From: Micromonospora sp. CP22
GTDB taxonomy: Bacteria > Actinomycetota > Actinomycetes > Mycobacteriales > Micromonosporaceae
Reading direction: 5' to 3'
DNA length: 64,000 bases
Assembly: GCF_009712475.1 (NCBI RefSeq)
Contig: NZ_VCJO01000010.1
Location: 124,001 to 188,000 of the forward strand
The notes under the pieces were generated by a model. It had not been told where the DNA came from, made no database searches, and worked only from the letters and a program-made list of their open reading frames with translations. The number at the start of each line of letters is the position of its first letter. Within the stretch, counting starts at the first letter, position 1. Both the position numbers and the translations under genes were made by a program. This document shows positions 46,665-55,743 of this stretch, piece after piece.

Positions 46665-46736
46665 CTGGCCGACGGCCAGCAGTGCGCTACGCATCGGCCG
46701 CCCCGGTGGCTGGGCAGCCACCGTCGACTGTCGACG
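46665..46736 (-). other. Three consecutive hairpins in the xylanase leader
   Basis: CTGGCC-GAC-GGCCAG (46665-46679), GGTGGCT-GGGC-AGCCACC (46705-46722) and CGTCGAC-T-GTCGACG (46722-46736) are three perfect small inverted repeats in the 100 bases before the xylanase start. They could structure the message leader, or the last could be an operator. Confidence 0.55.
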
Positions 46737-47068
46737 TCGTACCGGGTGGTGGTGTTGCGTCGGTCGTCTCGCGGATGACCGGCGGAGCAGGTAGCGGTCA
46801 TCGACGTTCATCTCTGGATGCGTCGATGGCCAACAGTATTGGCACGGGTCCACCGAACCGTCAACAACTTCCGGAAATACTCCCGAAACCTGGCCTTGAC
46901 CACCGTCGAGGCGAAGGAATACGTTGACGTTGGCCGGTAAGACCACGGTGGCGGGTCGCCCCAGGTCACCGTCACGACGCCCTGCGCCAGGTCAGGGCAG
47001 CTGTCCAGCGAAAGTTCCAGATACCTTCCGGATACTCGCCGACCTCGATCGCCTACTGCCCGTGAAAC
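46737..47068. promoter_or_regulatory. Gene-free region with TTCCRGATAC repeats (xylanase / PucR upstream space)
   Basis: No gene is visible between the xylanase leader and the pucR-like stop. Three related motifs occur: TTCCGGAAATACT (46869-46881) and the tandem pair TTCCAGATACC, TTCCGGATACT (47015-47036). They may be binding sites for a xylanase regulator, or chance. No regulator gene is next to the xylanase. Confidence 0.4.
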
Positions 47069-48250
47069 CTAGCCGCGTCCAGCGTCGACGGTGAGCTGGT
47101 TGGTCAGCACCACCAGGAGCTCGAAGCGGGCCGCCGGGTCGTCCAGGTCGGCACCGTACAACTCGCGCAGCCGCTTGAGGCGGTAGCTGACCGTCTGCGG
47201 ATGGACGAACAACTCGGTGGCGACCTCGGCACGCGACCCCCAGTGCCGCAGCCAGGCGTGGAGCGTCGCCAGCAGGTTCTCCCGCTGGGCCGGGCGCAGC
47301 CGCGCCAGCGGTGCGAGGCGGCGGGCGGTGAGCACCGCCAACGCCCGTTGCTCACCGCGTAGGGTCAACGTGACCAGGTGGTCGTCGACGAAGACCGGGG
47401 CGGCGCGGGGGCCGACCAGTCCGGCGGTCAACTCGGCGAGCCGGACGGCCGCCGGCACCTGGGGCCAGCCCAGTTCCGGGCCGACCACCGCCCGCCGCCC
47501 GGCCAGCGCCTCGGTCAGGGCGACCCGCGCCGCCCGGGGGCCGGAGCGCAGCAGCAGCACGGCGTCGCGTCCACGTTCGACGACCAGCCCGTCCGGGCCG
47601 TACCGGAACCGCACGTCGCGGGCCTGGTCCAGGGGCAGCAGCACGGGCACCACCGCGTCCAGGTCGGGCCAACCGATCCGGGCCGCCGCGGACTCGACGG
47701 CGCTGGGCATGCCGTCGCCACGCAGCAGCAGTTCGGCCAGTTGGCGCCGCCGGTCGACCTCCCCGGCCTGCTCACGCAGTTGCAGCGCGTACCCGTCGGT
47801 GCTCGCCGCCGCCAGTTCGGCGACGTACGCGCTGACCGCGTCGGAGAGGTCGATCAACTCCTCCGGATCGAGCGGGCGCAGCCGGGCCAGTGACTGCGAC
47901 GCCGTACGCAGCAACAGCCGGGCCGCCGTCCGCAGCGCGGTCAGCAGTGCCTCCGGCCCCCGGTCCTCGCGTGCCTCGGCGGCGCCCAATCCGACGAAGA
48001 CCTCCCGGACCCGGGGCGGCAGCGCCGGTTCCCCGGTGCCGACCAGGTCGAGGAAGCGGTCGAGCGCCACCTGCACCGCAGTGCGTACGTCCCGGGCGAA
48101 CTTGTCGTCGGCGATGTCGGCGAAGGCGGGGGTGGCCTCGGTGACGGCGGCCGCCACGGCGGCGACGGTGGCCGGCAGGTGCGGGCGCATCGCGGCGGCC
48201 AGATCGGCGGGCAGGTGTCGCCACGGCGTCGTGGAGACGGGCGCGCTCAC
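47069..48250 (-). CDS. PucR/CdaR-type transcription regulator
   Basis: A 393-residue regulator. The C-terminal PucR helix-turn-helix is clear: ENLLATLHAWLRHWGSRAEVATELFVHPQTVSYRLKRLRELYG. The middle shows a GGDEF-like regulatory region, and the N-terminus (about 1-170) is an Ala/Leu-rich helical domain typical of actinobacterial members. GTG start. It diverges from the aldolase-aminotransferase fusion, with a 14-bp palindrome between them, so it most likely controls that operon in response to its substrate. Confidence 0.9.
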   Translation of the reverse strand: MSAPVSTTPWRHLPADLAAAMRPHLPATVAAVAAAVTEATPAFADIADDKFARDVRTAVQVALDRFLDLVGTGEPALPPRVREVFVGLGAAEAREDRGPEALLTALRTAARLLLRTASQSLARLRPLDPEELIDLSDAVSAYVAELAAASTDGYALQLREQAGEVDRRRQLAELLLRGDGMPSAVESAAARIGWPDLDAVVPVLLPLDQARDVRFRYGPDGLVVERGRDAVLLLRSGPRAARVALTEALAGRRAVVGPELGWPQVPAAVRLAELTAGLVGPRAAPVFVDDHLVTLTLRGEQRALAVLTARRLAPLARLRPAQRENLLATLHAWLRHWGSRAEVATELFVHPQTVSYRLKRLRELYGADLDDPAARFELLVVLTNQLTVDAGRG

Positions 48251-48310
48251 CCGACGATTTTGTCACGCCGGGATAAGAGGGGTGGACATTCTCGCTGCCG
48301 GTGGGACGGT

Positions 48311-48324
48311 GTCCCGATCGGGAC
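48311..48324. promoter_or_regulatory. Candidate operator palindrome between pucR-like gene and fusion gene
   Basis: GTCCCGATCGGGAC is a perfect 14-bp palindrome, extended to GGtGTCCCGATCGGGACgCC with one mismatched pair. It lies midway in the 144-base divergent space. Confidence 0.55.
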
Positions 48325-48394
48325 GCCCACGCGACGATGAACCCGACCGGCCGCGCACCGCCTGGCGGCCGGCGACCCGACGGAGGAGACCGCC

Positions 48395-50692
48395 GTGCAG
48401 CACCGCCTGTCCCGCCAGCACGTCGTCGACATGTGCCGCACCATGCTCGCCCGGGGCTACCTCAAGGCCACCGAGGGCAACGTCTCGGTCCGGGTGCCCG
48501 GTCACCGGCTGTACGCGGTCACTCCGAGCAACTACGACTACGACCGGATGCGCGTCGAGGACGTCTGCCTCGTGGACTTCGACGGCCGGCACGTGCCCGA
48601 CGACTCCGGTGTCGGGCTGAAGCCGTCCATCGAGTGCGGGATGCACGCCAACATCTACCGGGAGCGGCCGGACGTCAACGCGATCGTGCACACCCACCAG
48701 CCGTACGCCTCGGCGCTGGCCTTCCTGCGCAAGCCGATCCCGGCGCTCACCGACGAGCAGGTGCGCTTCCTGGGCCGCCAGGTGGCCATCATCGACTACG
48801 CCCCGTCGGGCACCGGGTTCCTGGCCCGCAACGTGCAGAAGAAGGTGGCCAGCGGGGACAACGCCTTCATCATCGCCAACCACGGGGTGGTCGCCGTCGG
48901 CACCGACCCCGACCGGGCGGTGTTCAACATGGCCCTGCTGGAGAAGGTGTCCATCGCCTATCTGCTGGCGCTGACCAGCGAGGCGGGCAAGGTCCACACC
49001 ATCCCGACCACGATCCGGGAGATCGCCTTCAGCAAGCTGCGAGCCGACGAGAAGCGGATCGCCGCCCAGCTCACCGAGGCGGTCGAGCCGGTGCGGGTAC
49101 CCGCCGACGAGGAACTGCCCAGCGCCGACGCGGTCGCCGCCGAGATCGCCGCCGACCGGGCGGCGGGCACCCCGGCGGCCCCGACCGAAACGACCGGGAC
49201 GGTGTCGGACGGGGCCGGCGGCACGCCGGGCGCGGAGTCGGCCCGGCTCGGGTACGCGATCAGCGCGTACCCCGACGTGGACGACGTGATGCGTCGACTC
49301 AAGGCGCTGACCGCCCAACCGGTACGCGGACTGCGCCACGACGCGATGCTCGACGTGTTGAACTACTTCGACACCAAGTGCCGGGCCAGCAAGGAGATCA
49401 CCGACCGGGCCAAGCGTCGGATCCCCGGCGGGGTGCAGCACAACCTGGCGTTCAACCACCCGTTCCCGCTGGCCATCGACCGGGCCGACGGCGCGTACCT
49501 GGTGGACCGGGACGGCAACACCTACATCGACTTCCTCCAGGCCGGCGGGCCGACGATCCTGGGCAGCAACTACGGCCCGGTCAACGAGCGGGTCGCCGAG
49601 GTGATCCGCGACTGCGGCCCGGTGACCGGCCTGTTCCACGAGTACGAACTCAAACTCGCCGAGATCATCCACCGGTTCATGCCGCACGTGGAGATGTACC
49701 GGTCGCTGGGCTCGGGCACCGAGGCGGTGATGGCCGCCGTCCGCGGCGCCCGCGCCTTCACCGGCAAGAAGATGGTGATCAAGGTCGGCGGCGCCTATCA
49801 CGGCTGGTCCGACACGATGGTCTACGGGCTGCGGGTGCCGGGCACCTACCGGATGAACGCCAAGGGCATCCCGTTCGGGGCGACGGCCCGCACCCGGGAA
49901 GCCTTCCCGCACGACCTCGGGCAGCTCAAGCGCAAGCTGATCGAGAACCGGCTGCGCGGCGGCACCGCCGCGGTGGTGGTCGAACCGGTCGGCCCGGAGT
50001 CCGGCACCCGGCCCGCGCCACGGGACTTCAACGCCCGTGTCCGCGAGCTGTGCGACGAGTTCGGCGCGCTGCTGATCTTCGACGAGGTGGTCACCGGATT
50101 CCGGCTCGGGCTCGGCGGCGCCGCCGGCTACTTCGGTGTCACCCCCGACCTGACCGTGCTGGGCAAGGCCGTCTCCGGCGGCTACCCGATGGCCGGTGGT
50201 GTCGGCGGGCGGGCCGACGTGATGGCGGTCTTCGGATCCGGGTTGGACGGTAGGAGCGGGGCGCACATCCAGGTCGGCGGCACGCTGTCGGCCAACCCGC
50301 TGTCCTGCGCGGCCGGCTACTTCGCCATCGAGGAGATGGCCCGCACCAACGCCCCGGTGATCGCCGGCCGGGCCGGTGACCGGCTGACCCGGGGCCTGCA
50401 ACGACTGATCGACTCCTACGGGTTGCCGTACGTGGCGTACAACCAGGGCTCCATCGTGCACCTGGAGTGCAGCGGCGTGATGTTGTTGGACATGCGCAAC
50501 CCGGTGAAGCTGCTCCGGGAGAACAAGGCCCGCAAGCGGCTGATGGAGCAGATGGGTGCCGCCTACACCGCACACGGTGTGATCACCCTGGCCGGCTCGC
50601 GGATGTACACGTCGATGGCCGACACCGACGAGGTCATCGACGACGCCCTCAGCCGATTCGACCAGGTCTTCGCGCTGGTCGAGGGGGTCTGA
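48395..50692 (+). CDS. Class II aldolase / class III aminotransferase fusion protein
   Basis: A 765-residue two-enzyme protein. Residues 1-225 are a class II aldolase/adducin domain like L-fuculose-phosphate aldolase: ATEGNVSVR, catalytic Glu80 in SIECGMH, zinc ligands His99 and His101 in VHTHQP, and His163 in ANHGVVA. A variable linker (about 230-340) leads to a full class III aminotransferase resembling glutamate-1-semialdehyde aminomutase: RRIPGGVQHN, SLGSGTEAVMAAVRGAR, IFDEVVTGFR (PLP Asp), and the PLP Lys591 in VLGKAVSGGYPMAGG. All key residues of both halves are present, so both should work. GTG 48395 has GGAGGAG upstream. The FGGY kinase follows four bases later. Substrate unknown. Confidence 0.93.
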   Translation: MQHRLSRQHVVDMCRTMLARGYLKATEGNVSVRVPGHRLYAVTPSNYDYDRMRVEDVCLVDFDGRHVPDDSGVGLKPSIECGMHANIYRERPDVNAIVHTHQPYASALAFLRKPIPALTDEQVRFLGRQVAIIDYAPSGTGFLARNVQKKVASGDNAFIIANHGVVAVGTDPDRAVFNMALLEKVSIAYLLALTSEAGKVHTIPTTIREIAFSKLRADEKRIAAQLTEAVEPVRVPADEELPSADAVAAEIAADRAAGTPAAPTETTGTVSDGAGGTPGAESARLGYAISAYPDVDDVMRRLKALTAQPVRGLRHDAMLDVLNYFDTKCRASKEITDRAKRRIPGGVQHNLAFNHPFPLAIDRADGAYLVDRDGNTYIDFLQAGGPTILGSNYGPVNERVAEVIRDCGPVTGLFHEYELKLAEIIHRFMPHVEMYRSLGSGTEAVMAAVRGARAFTGKKMVIKVGGAYHGWSDTMVYGLRVPGTYRMNAKGIPFGATARTREAFPHDLGQLKRKLIENRLRGGTAAVVVEPVGPESGTRPAPRDFNARVRELCDEFGALLIFDEVVTGFRLGLGGAAGYFGVTPDLTVLGKAVSGGYPMAGGVGGRADVMAVFGSGLDGRSGAHIQVGGTLSANPLSCAAGYFAIEEMARTNAPVIAGRAGDRLTRGLQRLIDSYGLPYVAYNQGSIVHLECSGVMLLDMRNPVKLLRENKARKRLMEQMGAAYTAHGVITLAGSRMYTSMADTDEVIDDALSRFDQVFALVEGV

Positions 50693-50695
50693 GCG

Positions 50696-52288
50696 GTGGC
50701 CGCCAGCCCGCCGCAGGTCTTCGCGATCGACCTGGGCACCTCGGCGCTGAAGGCCGCGCTGGTCGCCGCCGACGGCACGGTCACCGGCTGGGCCGAGCGG
50801 CCGGTCCCACTGCGGGTGCTGCCCGGCGGCGGCGCCGAACAGGACCCGCTCGACTGGTGGGCGGCGCTCGGGGAGGTCGCCGCCGACCTGGGTCGGGACC
50901 ACCCCGACCAGATGCGGGCGGTGACCACGGTCTGCGCCTCCACCCAGGGTGAGGGGACGATCGCGGTGGACCGCGACGGCGCGCCGCTGACCCCGTGCAT
51001 CAGCTGGCTCGACATGCGCGGCGCGCCGCACCTGCGACGGCAGTTCGGCGGCTTTCCCGCGTACCAGGGGATGTCGGTGCGCCGGATCGCCCGGTGGCTG
51101 CGGCTGACCGGCGGAATGCCCTCCCCCACCGGCAAGGACCCCGCCGCTCACATGCTGTTCGTCCGCGACACCCGGCCGCAGGTGTACGCGCGGACCGCGA
51201 CGTTCCTCAACGTGCTCGACTGGATCAACCTGAGGCTCACCGGACGTACGGTGGCCACCGTCGACTCGATCCTGACCTCGTGGGTGACCGACAACCGGCG
51301 GCCCGGCGACATCCGCTACTCCCCCGCGCTGGTCGCCGACTGCGGCATCGACGCGGACCGGCTGCCGCCCATCGTCGCCTGCACCGAGGTGATCGGCACC
51401 CTGACGCCGTCCGCCGCCACCCACCTGGGCCTGCCCGCGACGGTGCGGGTGGTCGCCGGGTCGATCGACAACACCGCGGCGGCGATCGGGGCCGGCACCA
51501 CCGGGGACAACGAGCCGCACCTGTACGTCGGGACCTCCTCCTGGATAGCCGCCCACGTGCCCCGGAAGAAGACCGACGTCACCGCCGGCATCGCCGCCGT
51601 GCCCTGCGCCATCGGCGACCGCTACCTGATGACCGCCCTCCAGGCCACCGCCGGGGCCAACCTCACCTGGCTCCGGGACAAGATCGTGGAGTACGACGAT
51701 CCGTTGCTCGGCGCCGGTCGACTCAGCCGCGACGAGGGAACGATCTTCGACGCCTTCGACGCGATCATCCCTACGGTGCCGCCGGGCGCGAACGGTGTGC
51801 TCTACACCCCCTGGCTCTACGGTGAACGCGCGCCGGTGGACGACGCGACCCTGCGCGCCGGGTTCCTCAACATCTCCCTCGACACCAACCGCTCGGACCT
51901 GTTGCGGGCGGTCTTCGAAGGGGTCGCGTTCAACACCCGCTGGCTGCTCGGCGCGGTGAACCGGTTCCTCGGCGCGCCGGTGACCTCGATGGCCGTCACC
52001 GGCGGCGGGGCGCTGTCGGACTCGTGGTGTCAGATCTTCGCCGACGTGCTCGGTGTCGAGATCCGTCGGGATGCCCGACCGCTGGCGGTCAACGCCCGGG
52101 GCGCGGGTTGGATCGGCGCGGTCGGCACCGGGCAGCTCAGCTTCGCCGACATCCCGGGGCTGATGCGTACCGACCGGGTCTTCGCACCGGACCCGGCGCA
52201 CCGCGCCCGCTACGACGAGATCTTCGGCGTCTACCGGCAGGCGCACCGCCGGCTCGCCCCGCTGTACCGGCGGCTCAACCGCAGCTGA
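50696..52288 (+). CDS. FGGY-family carbohydrate kinase
   Basis: A 530-residue kinase of the xylulose/fuculose/glycerol kinase family. The N-terminal ATPase fold starts AIDLGTSALKAAL. The catalytic Asp is in AGSIDNTAAAIGAGTT, and the C-terminal lobe has VTGGGALSDSWCQIFADVLG and NARGAGWIGAVGTG. GTG 50696 lies 3 bases after the fusion stop, so the two are one operon. In sugar pathways such a kinase makes the phosphate that a class II aldolase cleaves. The sugar cannot be named from sequence. Confidence 0.92.
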   Translation: MAASPPQVFAIDLGTSALKAALVAADGTVTGWAERPVPLRVLPGGGAEQDPLDWWAALGEVAADLGRDHPDQMRAVTTVCASTQGEGTIAVDRDGAPLTPCISWLDMRGAPHLRRQFGGFPAYQGMSVRRIARWLRLTGGMPSPTGKDPAAHMLFVRDTRPQVYARTATFLNVLDWINLRLTGRTVATVDSILTSWVTDNRRPGDIRYSPALVADCGIDADRLPPIVACTEVIGTLTPSAATHLGLPATVRVVAGSIDNTAAAIGAGTTGDNEPHLYVGTSSWIAAHVPRKKTDVTAGIAAVPCAIGDRYLMTALQATAGANLTWLRDKIVEYDDPLLGAGRLSRDEGTIFDAFDAIIPTVPPGANGVLYTPWLYGERAPVDDATLRAGFLNISLDTNRSDLLRAVFEGVAFNTRWLLGAVNRFLGAPVTSMAVTGGGALSDSWCQIFADVLGVEIRRDARPLAVNARGAGWIGAVGTGQLSFADIPGLMRTDRVFAPDPAHRARYDEIFGVYRQAHRRLAPLYRRLNRS

Positions 52289-52296
52289 CGATGCTC

Positions 52297-52309
52297 CCGA
52301 AAGTTTCGG
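52297..52309. promoter_or_regulatory. CCGAAAGTTTCGG palindrome
   Basis: A perfect 13-base palindrome eight bases after the kinase stop and 78 bases before the next start. It resembles the CGAAACTTTCG element reported upstream of Streptomyces xylanase genes. It probably serves the membrane protein gene that follows, if it is a real operator. Confidence 0.45.
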
Positions 52310-52386
52310 TAGCCATCGACGATGGCTTTTATCCAGTTGTCGATGCGAGGCTAGGAGGTCGGCGACGGAGATCGGCAGGAGGATAC

Positions 52387-54186
52387 GTGCAGGCGATACG
52401 TCGAGGTCTTGTCGGAACGCCGTCCGCCGACCCGCAAACCGGTCCGGAACCAGAGGAAACGGAAGCTCCGCCGCGCGACGGGAAAACGTGGTTCACCAAG
52501 GCGGCTCGGCTGCTGCGTCACGAGTGGACGATGGCGAGCTTCGCGGGTCTGCTGCTGGCCGTCGTGCTCACCTGGCCGACGTTGCGGCATCCGTGGACCA
52601 CCATTCCGGGTGACATCGGCGATCCCACGTTGCAGGCGTGGCAGGTCGCCTGGGGCGGGCACGCCCTGGCCACCAACCCGCTCGGCCTCTGGCACTCCAA
52701 CACCTTCTTTCCGGAGCTGTACACGTTCGCCTACACCGACAACCTGATCGGCTACGCGCCGGCCGGATTGTTCGGCAACGGCATGGAAGCGGCGGTGTTC
52801 CGCTACAACCTGCTCTACGTCCTGGCCCACGCGCTCGCCTTCGTCGGGGCGTACGCGCTGGTGCGCCAGCTGGGTGGGATCAGGACGGCGGCGGCCGTGG
52901 CGGGCGTCGCCTGGGCCTTCGCTCCGTGGCGGCTCGCCCACAGCGGCCACCTGAACATCCTCTCCATCGGCGGCATCGCGCTGTGCCTGGCGATGCTGGC
53001 TCGCGGTCACGGCTGGTCCCTGCGCGAGGGTCACCGGCCCGCGCTGCACCGTCCGGGATGGATCGTGGCCGGGTGGCTGGTCGCGGCGTGGCAGCTGACC
53101 CTCGGTTTCGCCGTCGGCCTGCCGCTGGTGTACTTCCTGGCCGGTACCGTGCTGGTGGTCCTCGTGGCGGTGGGGTGGACCCGGTGGCGCACCGGCCGGT
53201 GGCTCCTGGGCCGCCGGATGGTGTTGGCCAACCTGGTCGGCGGCGTCGTCTTCAGTGTGGTGTGCGTCTGGTTGGGGACCGCCTTCCTGCGGGTGGTCGA
53301 GTTGAATCCGCAGGCGCGCCGAGACCTGGCCTGGACGCAGATGTTCTCCCCGCCGCTGCGCGGCTACTTCGTCGCGCCCGCCGACTCGTGGCTGTGGGGC
53401 GACTACTTCGAGGCCGCCCGCGCCCAGTTGTCGTGGCCACCGGAGATGGCGCTGCTGCCCGGCGTCACGCTGATCGTGCTGGCCGCGGCCGGGCTGAGCT
53501 ACTCGGCGTTCCGGGTCCGCCACCGGGTGGTGCTCGGGCTCGGCGTGCTGGTCACCGGTGCGCTCGGCCTGGGCAGCAACCTCGTCGGCGAGGGCGACCC
53601 GGGATACCTGACGCTGTCGCGGGTGCTCCCCGGCTGGGAGGCGCTGCGCACCCCGGGGCGGCTCATGGTGTGGATCAGCCTGCTGCTCGCCATCCTGGCG
53701 GCCGGAGCGATCACCGAGTTCGGTCGGCAGCTTCCCAGCCTCCGGTGGCCGAGGATCGTCGGCCGGGTCCTGCTGGTGATCCCGCTGCTGCTGGTGCTGG
53801 TCGAAGGGGTCAACCGCACCCCCCACCCCGACGTGCCGACCGCCCCGGCGGCGATGCGCTCCGCCGCCGAGCCCATGCTGATCCTGCCCAGCGACGGGGT
53901 GACCGAGGCCCACATCATGCTCTGGTCCACCGACGGGTTCCCCCGCGTCGTCAACGGTCACATCACCTTCGTACCGACCAGTCAGGAGCAGATCCGCGCG
54001 GCCAGCGCGACCTTCCCCGACCAGGGCAGCGTGGCGTTCCTGCGGCAGGCGGGCATCCGGTCGGTGGTGGTCCTGCCGCACCTGCTCGCCGGTACGCCCT
54101 GGGACGGCGTCGCCACCCGACCCTTCGACGGCCTCGGCATCACCCGGGAGGAGGTCGACGGCGCGCTGGTGTACCACCTCGGCTGA
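52387..54186 (+). CDS. Large polytopic membrane protein (GT-C/YfhO-like)
   Basis: A 599-residue protein. A cytoplasmic N-terminal 60 residues (Glu/Pro-rich) precede about 11-12 membrane helices (from residue 55 to about 475) and a soluble C-terminal domain of about 120 residues. The first long loop, TWPTLRHPWTTIPGDIGDPTLQAW, has the Asp residues and placement expected of GT-C type glycosyltransferases that use lipid-linked sugars, but no family signature is certain. GTG 52387 has AGGAGG four bases upstream; earlier frame is shadow of the kinase. Role in surface polysaccharide or glycoprotein synthesis is a guess. Confidence 0.72.
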   Translation: MQAIRRGLVGTPSADPQTGPEPEETEAPPRDGKTWFTKAARLLRHEWTMASFAGLLLAVVLTWPTLRHPWTTIPGDIGDPTLQAWQVAWGGHALATNPLGLWHSNTFFPELYTFAYTDNLIGYAPAGLFGNGMEAAVFRYNLLYVLAHALAFVGAYALVRQLGGIRTAAAVAGVAWAFAPWRLAHSGHLNILSIGGIALCLAMLARGHGWSLREGHRPALHRPGWIVAGWLVAAWQLTLGFAVGLPLVYFLAGTVLVVLVAVGWTRWRTGRWLLGRRMVLANLVGGVVFSVVCVWLGTAFLRVVELNPQARRDLAWTQMFSPPLRGYFVAPADSWLWGDYFEAARAQLSWPPEMALLPGVTLIVLAAAGLSYSAFRVRHRVVLGLGVLVTGALGLGSNLVGEGDPGYLTLSRVLPGWEALRTPGRLMVWISLLLAILAAGAITEFGRQLPSLRWPRIVGRVLLVIPLLLVLVEGVNRTPHPDVPTAPAAMRSAAEPMLILPSDGVTEAHIMLWSTDGFPRVVNGHITFVPTSQEQIRAASATFPDQGSVAFLRQAGIRSVVVLPHLLAGTPWDGVATRPFDGLGITREEVDGALVYHLG

Positions 54187-54214
54187 GGCGGGACCCGGCG
54201 GTCGGCGCGCCTGC

Positions 54215-55693
54215 TCACTCCCGGGGAGCGCCCATGGGTTCGCGGACGAGGCTGCCGTCGATGTAGCAGTAACGCCAGTCCTCACCCTCCTCCAGCGACC
54301 GGATCAGCGGGTGGCCGGTCTGTCGATAGTGCTCCTCCGCGTGGTTGTTGACCGAGTCGCTGCAACAGCCGACCGCCCCACAGGTCAGACACATCCGCAG
54401 TTGCACCCAGTCGTCGCCGCTCTCCACGCACCGCGGGCACGCCTCGGCGTCGGACTCGGTGATGTAGACCCGGTCGAGGTGGGTGCAGGCGGTGCTCATC
54501 GTCTCCTCGCGCACGTACCGCCAGCCGCCGTGCAGCAGCCGGTCCGGAATGACCCGGGCCAGGTAACGCGAGTTCGCCGCGAGCAGTGGGCTCGCCACGG
54601 CCAGGATCAGCACGTACAGCGCGACGAACGGGCCGAGCCGCCCGTCGAGACCGGCGGCGAGGGCGAGCGTGGCCAGGATCAGCGAGAACTCGCCCCTACC
54701 CAGCACGGTCAGGCCGACGTTGGCCGCGCCGCGTTGGTTGAGCCCGAACAACCGGCCGGCGACGAGGCCGGCCAGCACGTTGGTCACGAGGGTCACCAGC
54801 ACCGCCAGCAGCACCGGCACCGCCACCGAGCCGAAGCCGCCGACGTCGATGCTCAGCCCGAAGACCAGGAAGAAGACCGCCGCGAAGACGTCGCGCAGCG
54901 GCAGCACCAGGCGTTCGACCCGTTCCCGGATCGGGGTACGGGCCACCACCAGACCGATCATCAGCGCGCCGATCGCGTCGGAGACGCCGATCTCGGCCGA
55001 CACCCCGGCGACGAGCACGACCAGCCCGACCATCAGGATCGCCAACAGCTCGTCCTCGTTGCTGTCGATCACCTTGCCGACCAGACGGGCACCGAAGCGG
55101 GCGACGGCGAAGAGCACCACCAGGTAGGCGAAGCTCAGACCGATGTGCAGGGCCAGCTCCCCGGCGGAGCCGGCGCCGGCCAGCACCGGCGAGAGCAACG
55201 CCAGGTACAGCGCGAGGAACAGGTCCTCGATCACGATGATGCCGAGGATGACCGGCGTCTCCGCGTTGGCCAGTCGACGCAACTCGATGAGCAGCTTCGT
55301 CACGATCGCCGAGGAGGAGATGCCGAGCGCCCCGGCGATCACCAACGCCTCGTAGCCGCCCCAGCCCAACGCGAGGCCGAAGAGCAGACCGGCGCCGATG
55401 TTCAGGCCGATGTACGCTCCGGCGGCGATGAACAGCCGCCTGCCGCTGCCGAGCACCTGGTCGACCGGGAACTCGACGCCCAGGTGGAACAGCAGCAGCA
55501 CCAGGCCGAGCGAGGCGAGCAGGCTCAGGTCCTCGGGATGGGCGACCAGCACCGGGCCGGGTGTGCCCGGCCCCAGCAGGATGCCCGCGAGCATGAAGAA
55601 CGGCACGGTGGGCAGGTTGATCCGGCGACCCGCGCGGGCCAGCAGGCCCGCGATCAGCACGAGGGCCCCGAAGCCGACGAGGTCAGCATGCAC
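54215..55693 (-). CDS. Cation/proton antiporter (CPA2) fused to a UBP-type zinc finger
   Basis: A 492-residue protein. Residues 1-385 are a CPA2/KefB-KhtU type exchanger with about 12 helices: LPTVPFFMLAGILLGPG, LLLFHLGVEF, GISSSAIVTKLLIEL (unwound helix) and GRGEFSLILATLALAAGL. From residue 399 a complete UBP zinc finger follows: CTH, CPRC, CLTCGAVGCC, NHAEEH, TGHPL, ending WRYCYIDG. In eukaryotes this finger binds the free C-terminal GG of ubiquitin. Here it would sit in the cytoplasm. An ATG with AGGAG occurs exactly at the finger start, so a free 94-residue finger may also be made. The mini-KhtT gene precedes it in the operon. GTG 55693 has AGGAG upstream. Confidence 0.92.
   Translation of the reverse strand: MHADLVGFGALVLIAGLLARAGRRINLPTVPFFMLAGILLGPGTPGPVLVAHPEDLSLLASLGLVLLLFHLGVEFPVDQVLGSGRRLFIAAGAYIGLNIGAGLLFGLALGWGGYEALVIAGALGISSSAIVTKLLIELRRLANAETPVILGIIVIEDLFLALYLALLSPVLAGAGSAGELALHIGLSFAYLVVLFAVARFGARLVGKVIDSNEDELLAILMVGLVVLVAGVSAEIGVSDAIGALMIGLVVARTPIRERVERLVLPLRDVFAAVFFLVFGLSIDVGGFGSVAVPVLLAVLVTLVTNVLAGLVAGRLFGLNQRGAANVGLTVLGRGEFSLILATLALAAGLDGRLGPFVALYVLILAVASPLLAANSRYLARVIPDRLLHGGWRYVREETMSTACTHLDRVYITESDAEACPRCVESGDDWVQLRMCLTCGAVGCCSDSVNNHAEEHYRQTGHPLIRSLEEGEDWRYCYIDGSLVREPMGAPRE
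54497..54511 (-). promoter_or_regulatory. Internal ribosome binding site and ATG at the UBP domain boundary
   Basis: On the minus strand GCGAGGAGACG-ATG: AGGAG three bases before an in-frame ATG (54499-54497) that is the first codon of the zinc-finger region (MSTACTH). Spacing is a little short but usable. Confidence 0.45.
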
Positions 55694-55743
55694 GGTGAGG
55701 ACTCCTGAGGCGGTCTGAACCGTAGACGCGCGGGACGCGAAGG

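Noticed and set aside
48263..52246. A 1327-codon open frame on the minus strand
   Set aside because: It is antisense to the aldolase-aminotransferase fusion and the kinase, has low-complexity Gly/Arg/His/Val-rich sequence and no motif. In about 72% GC DNA the antisense frame of real genes is often free of stops.
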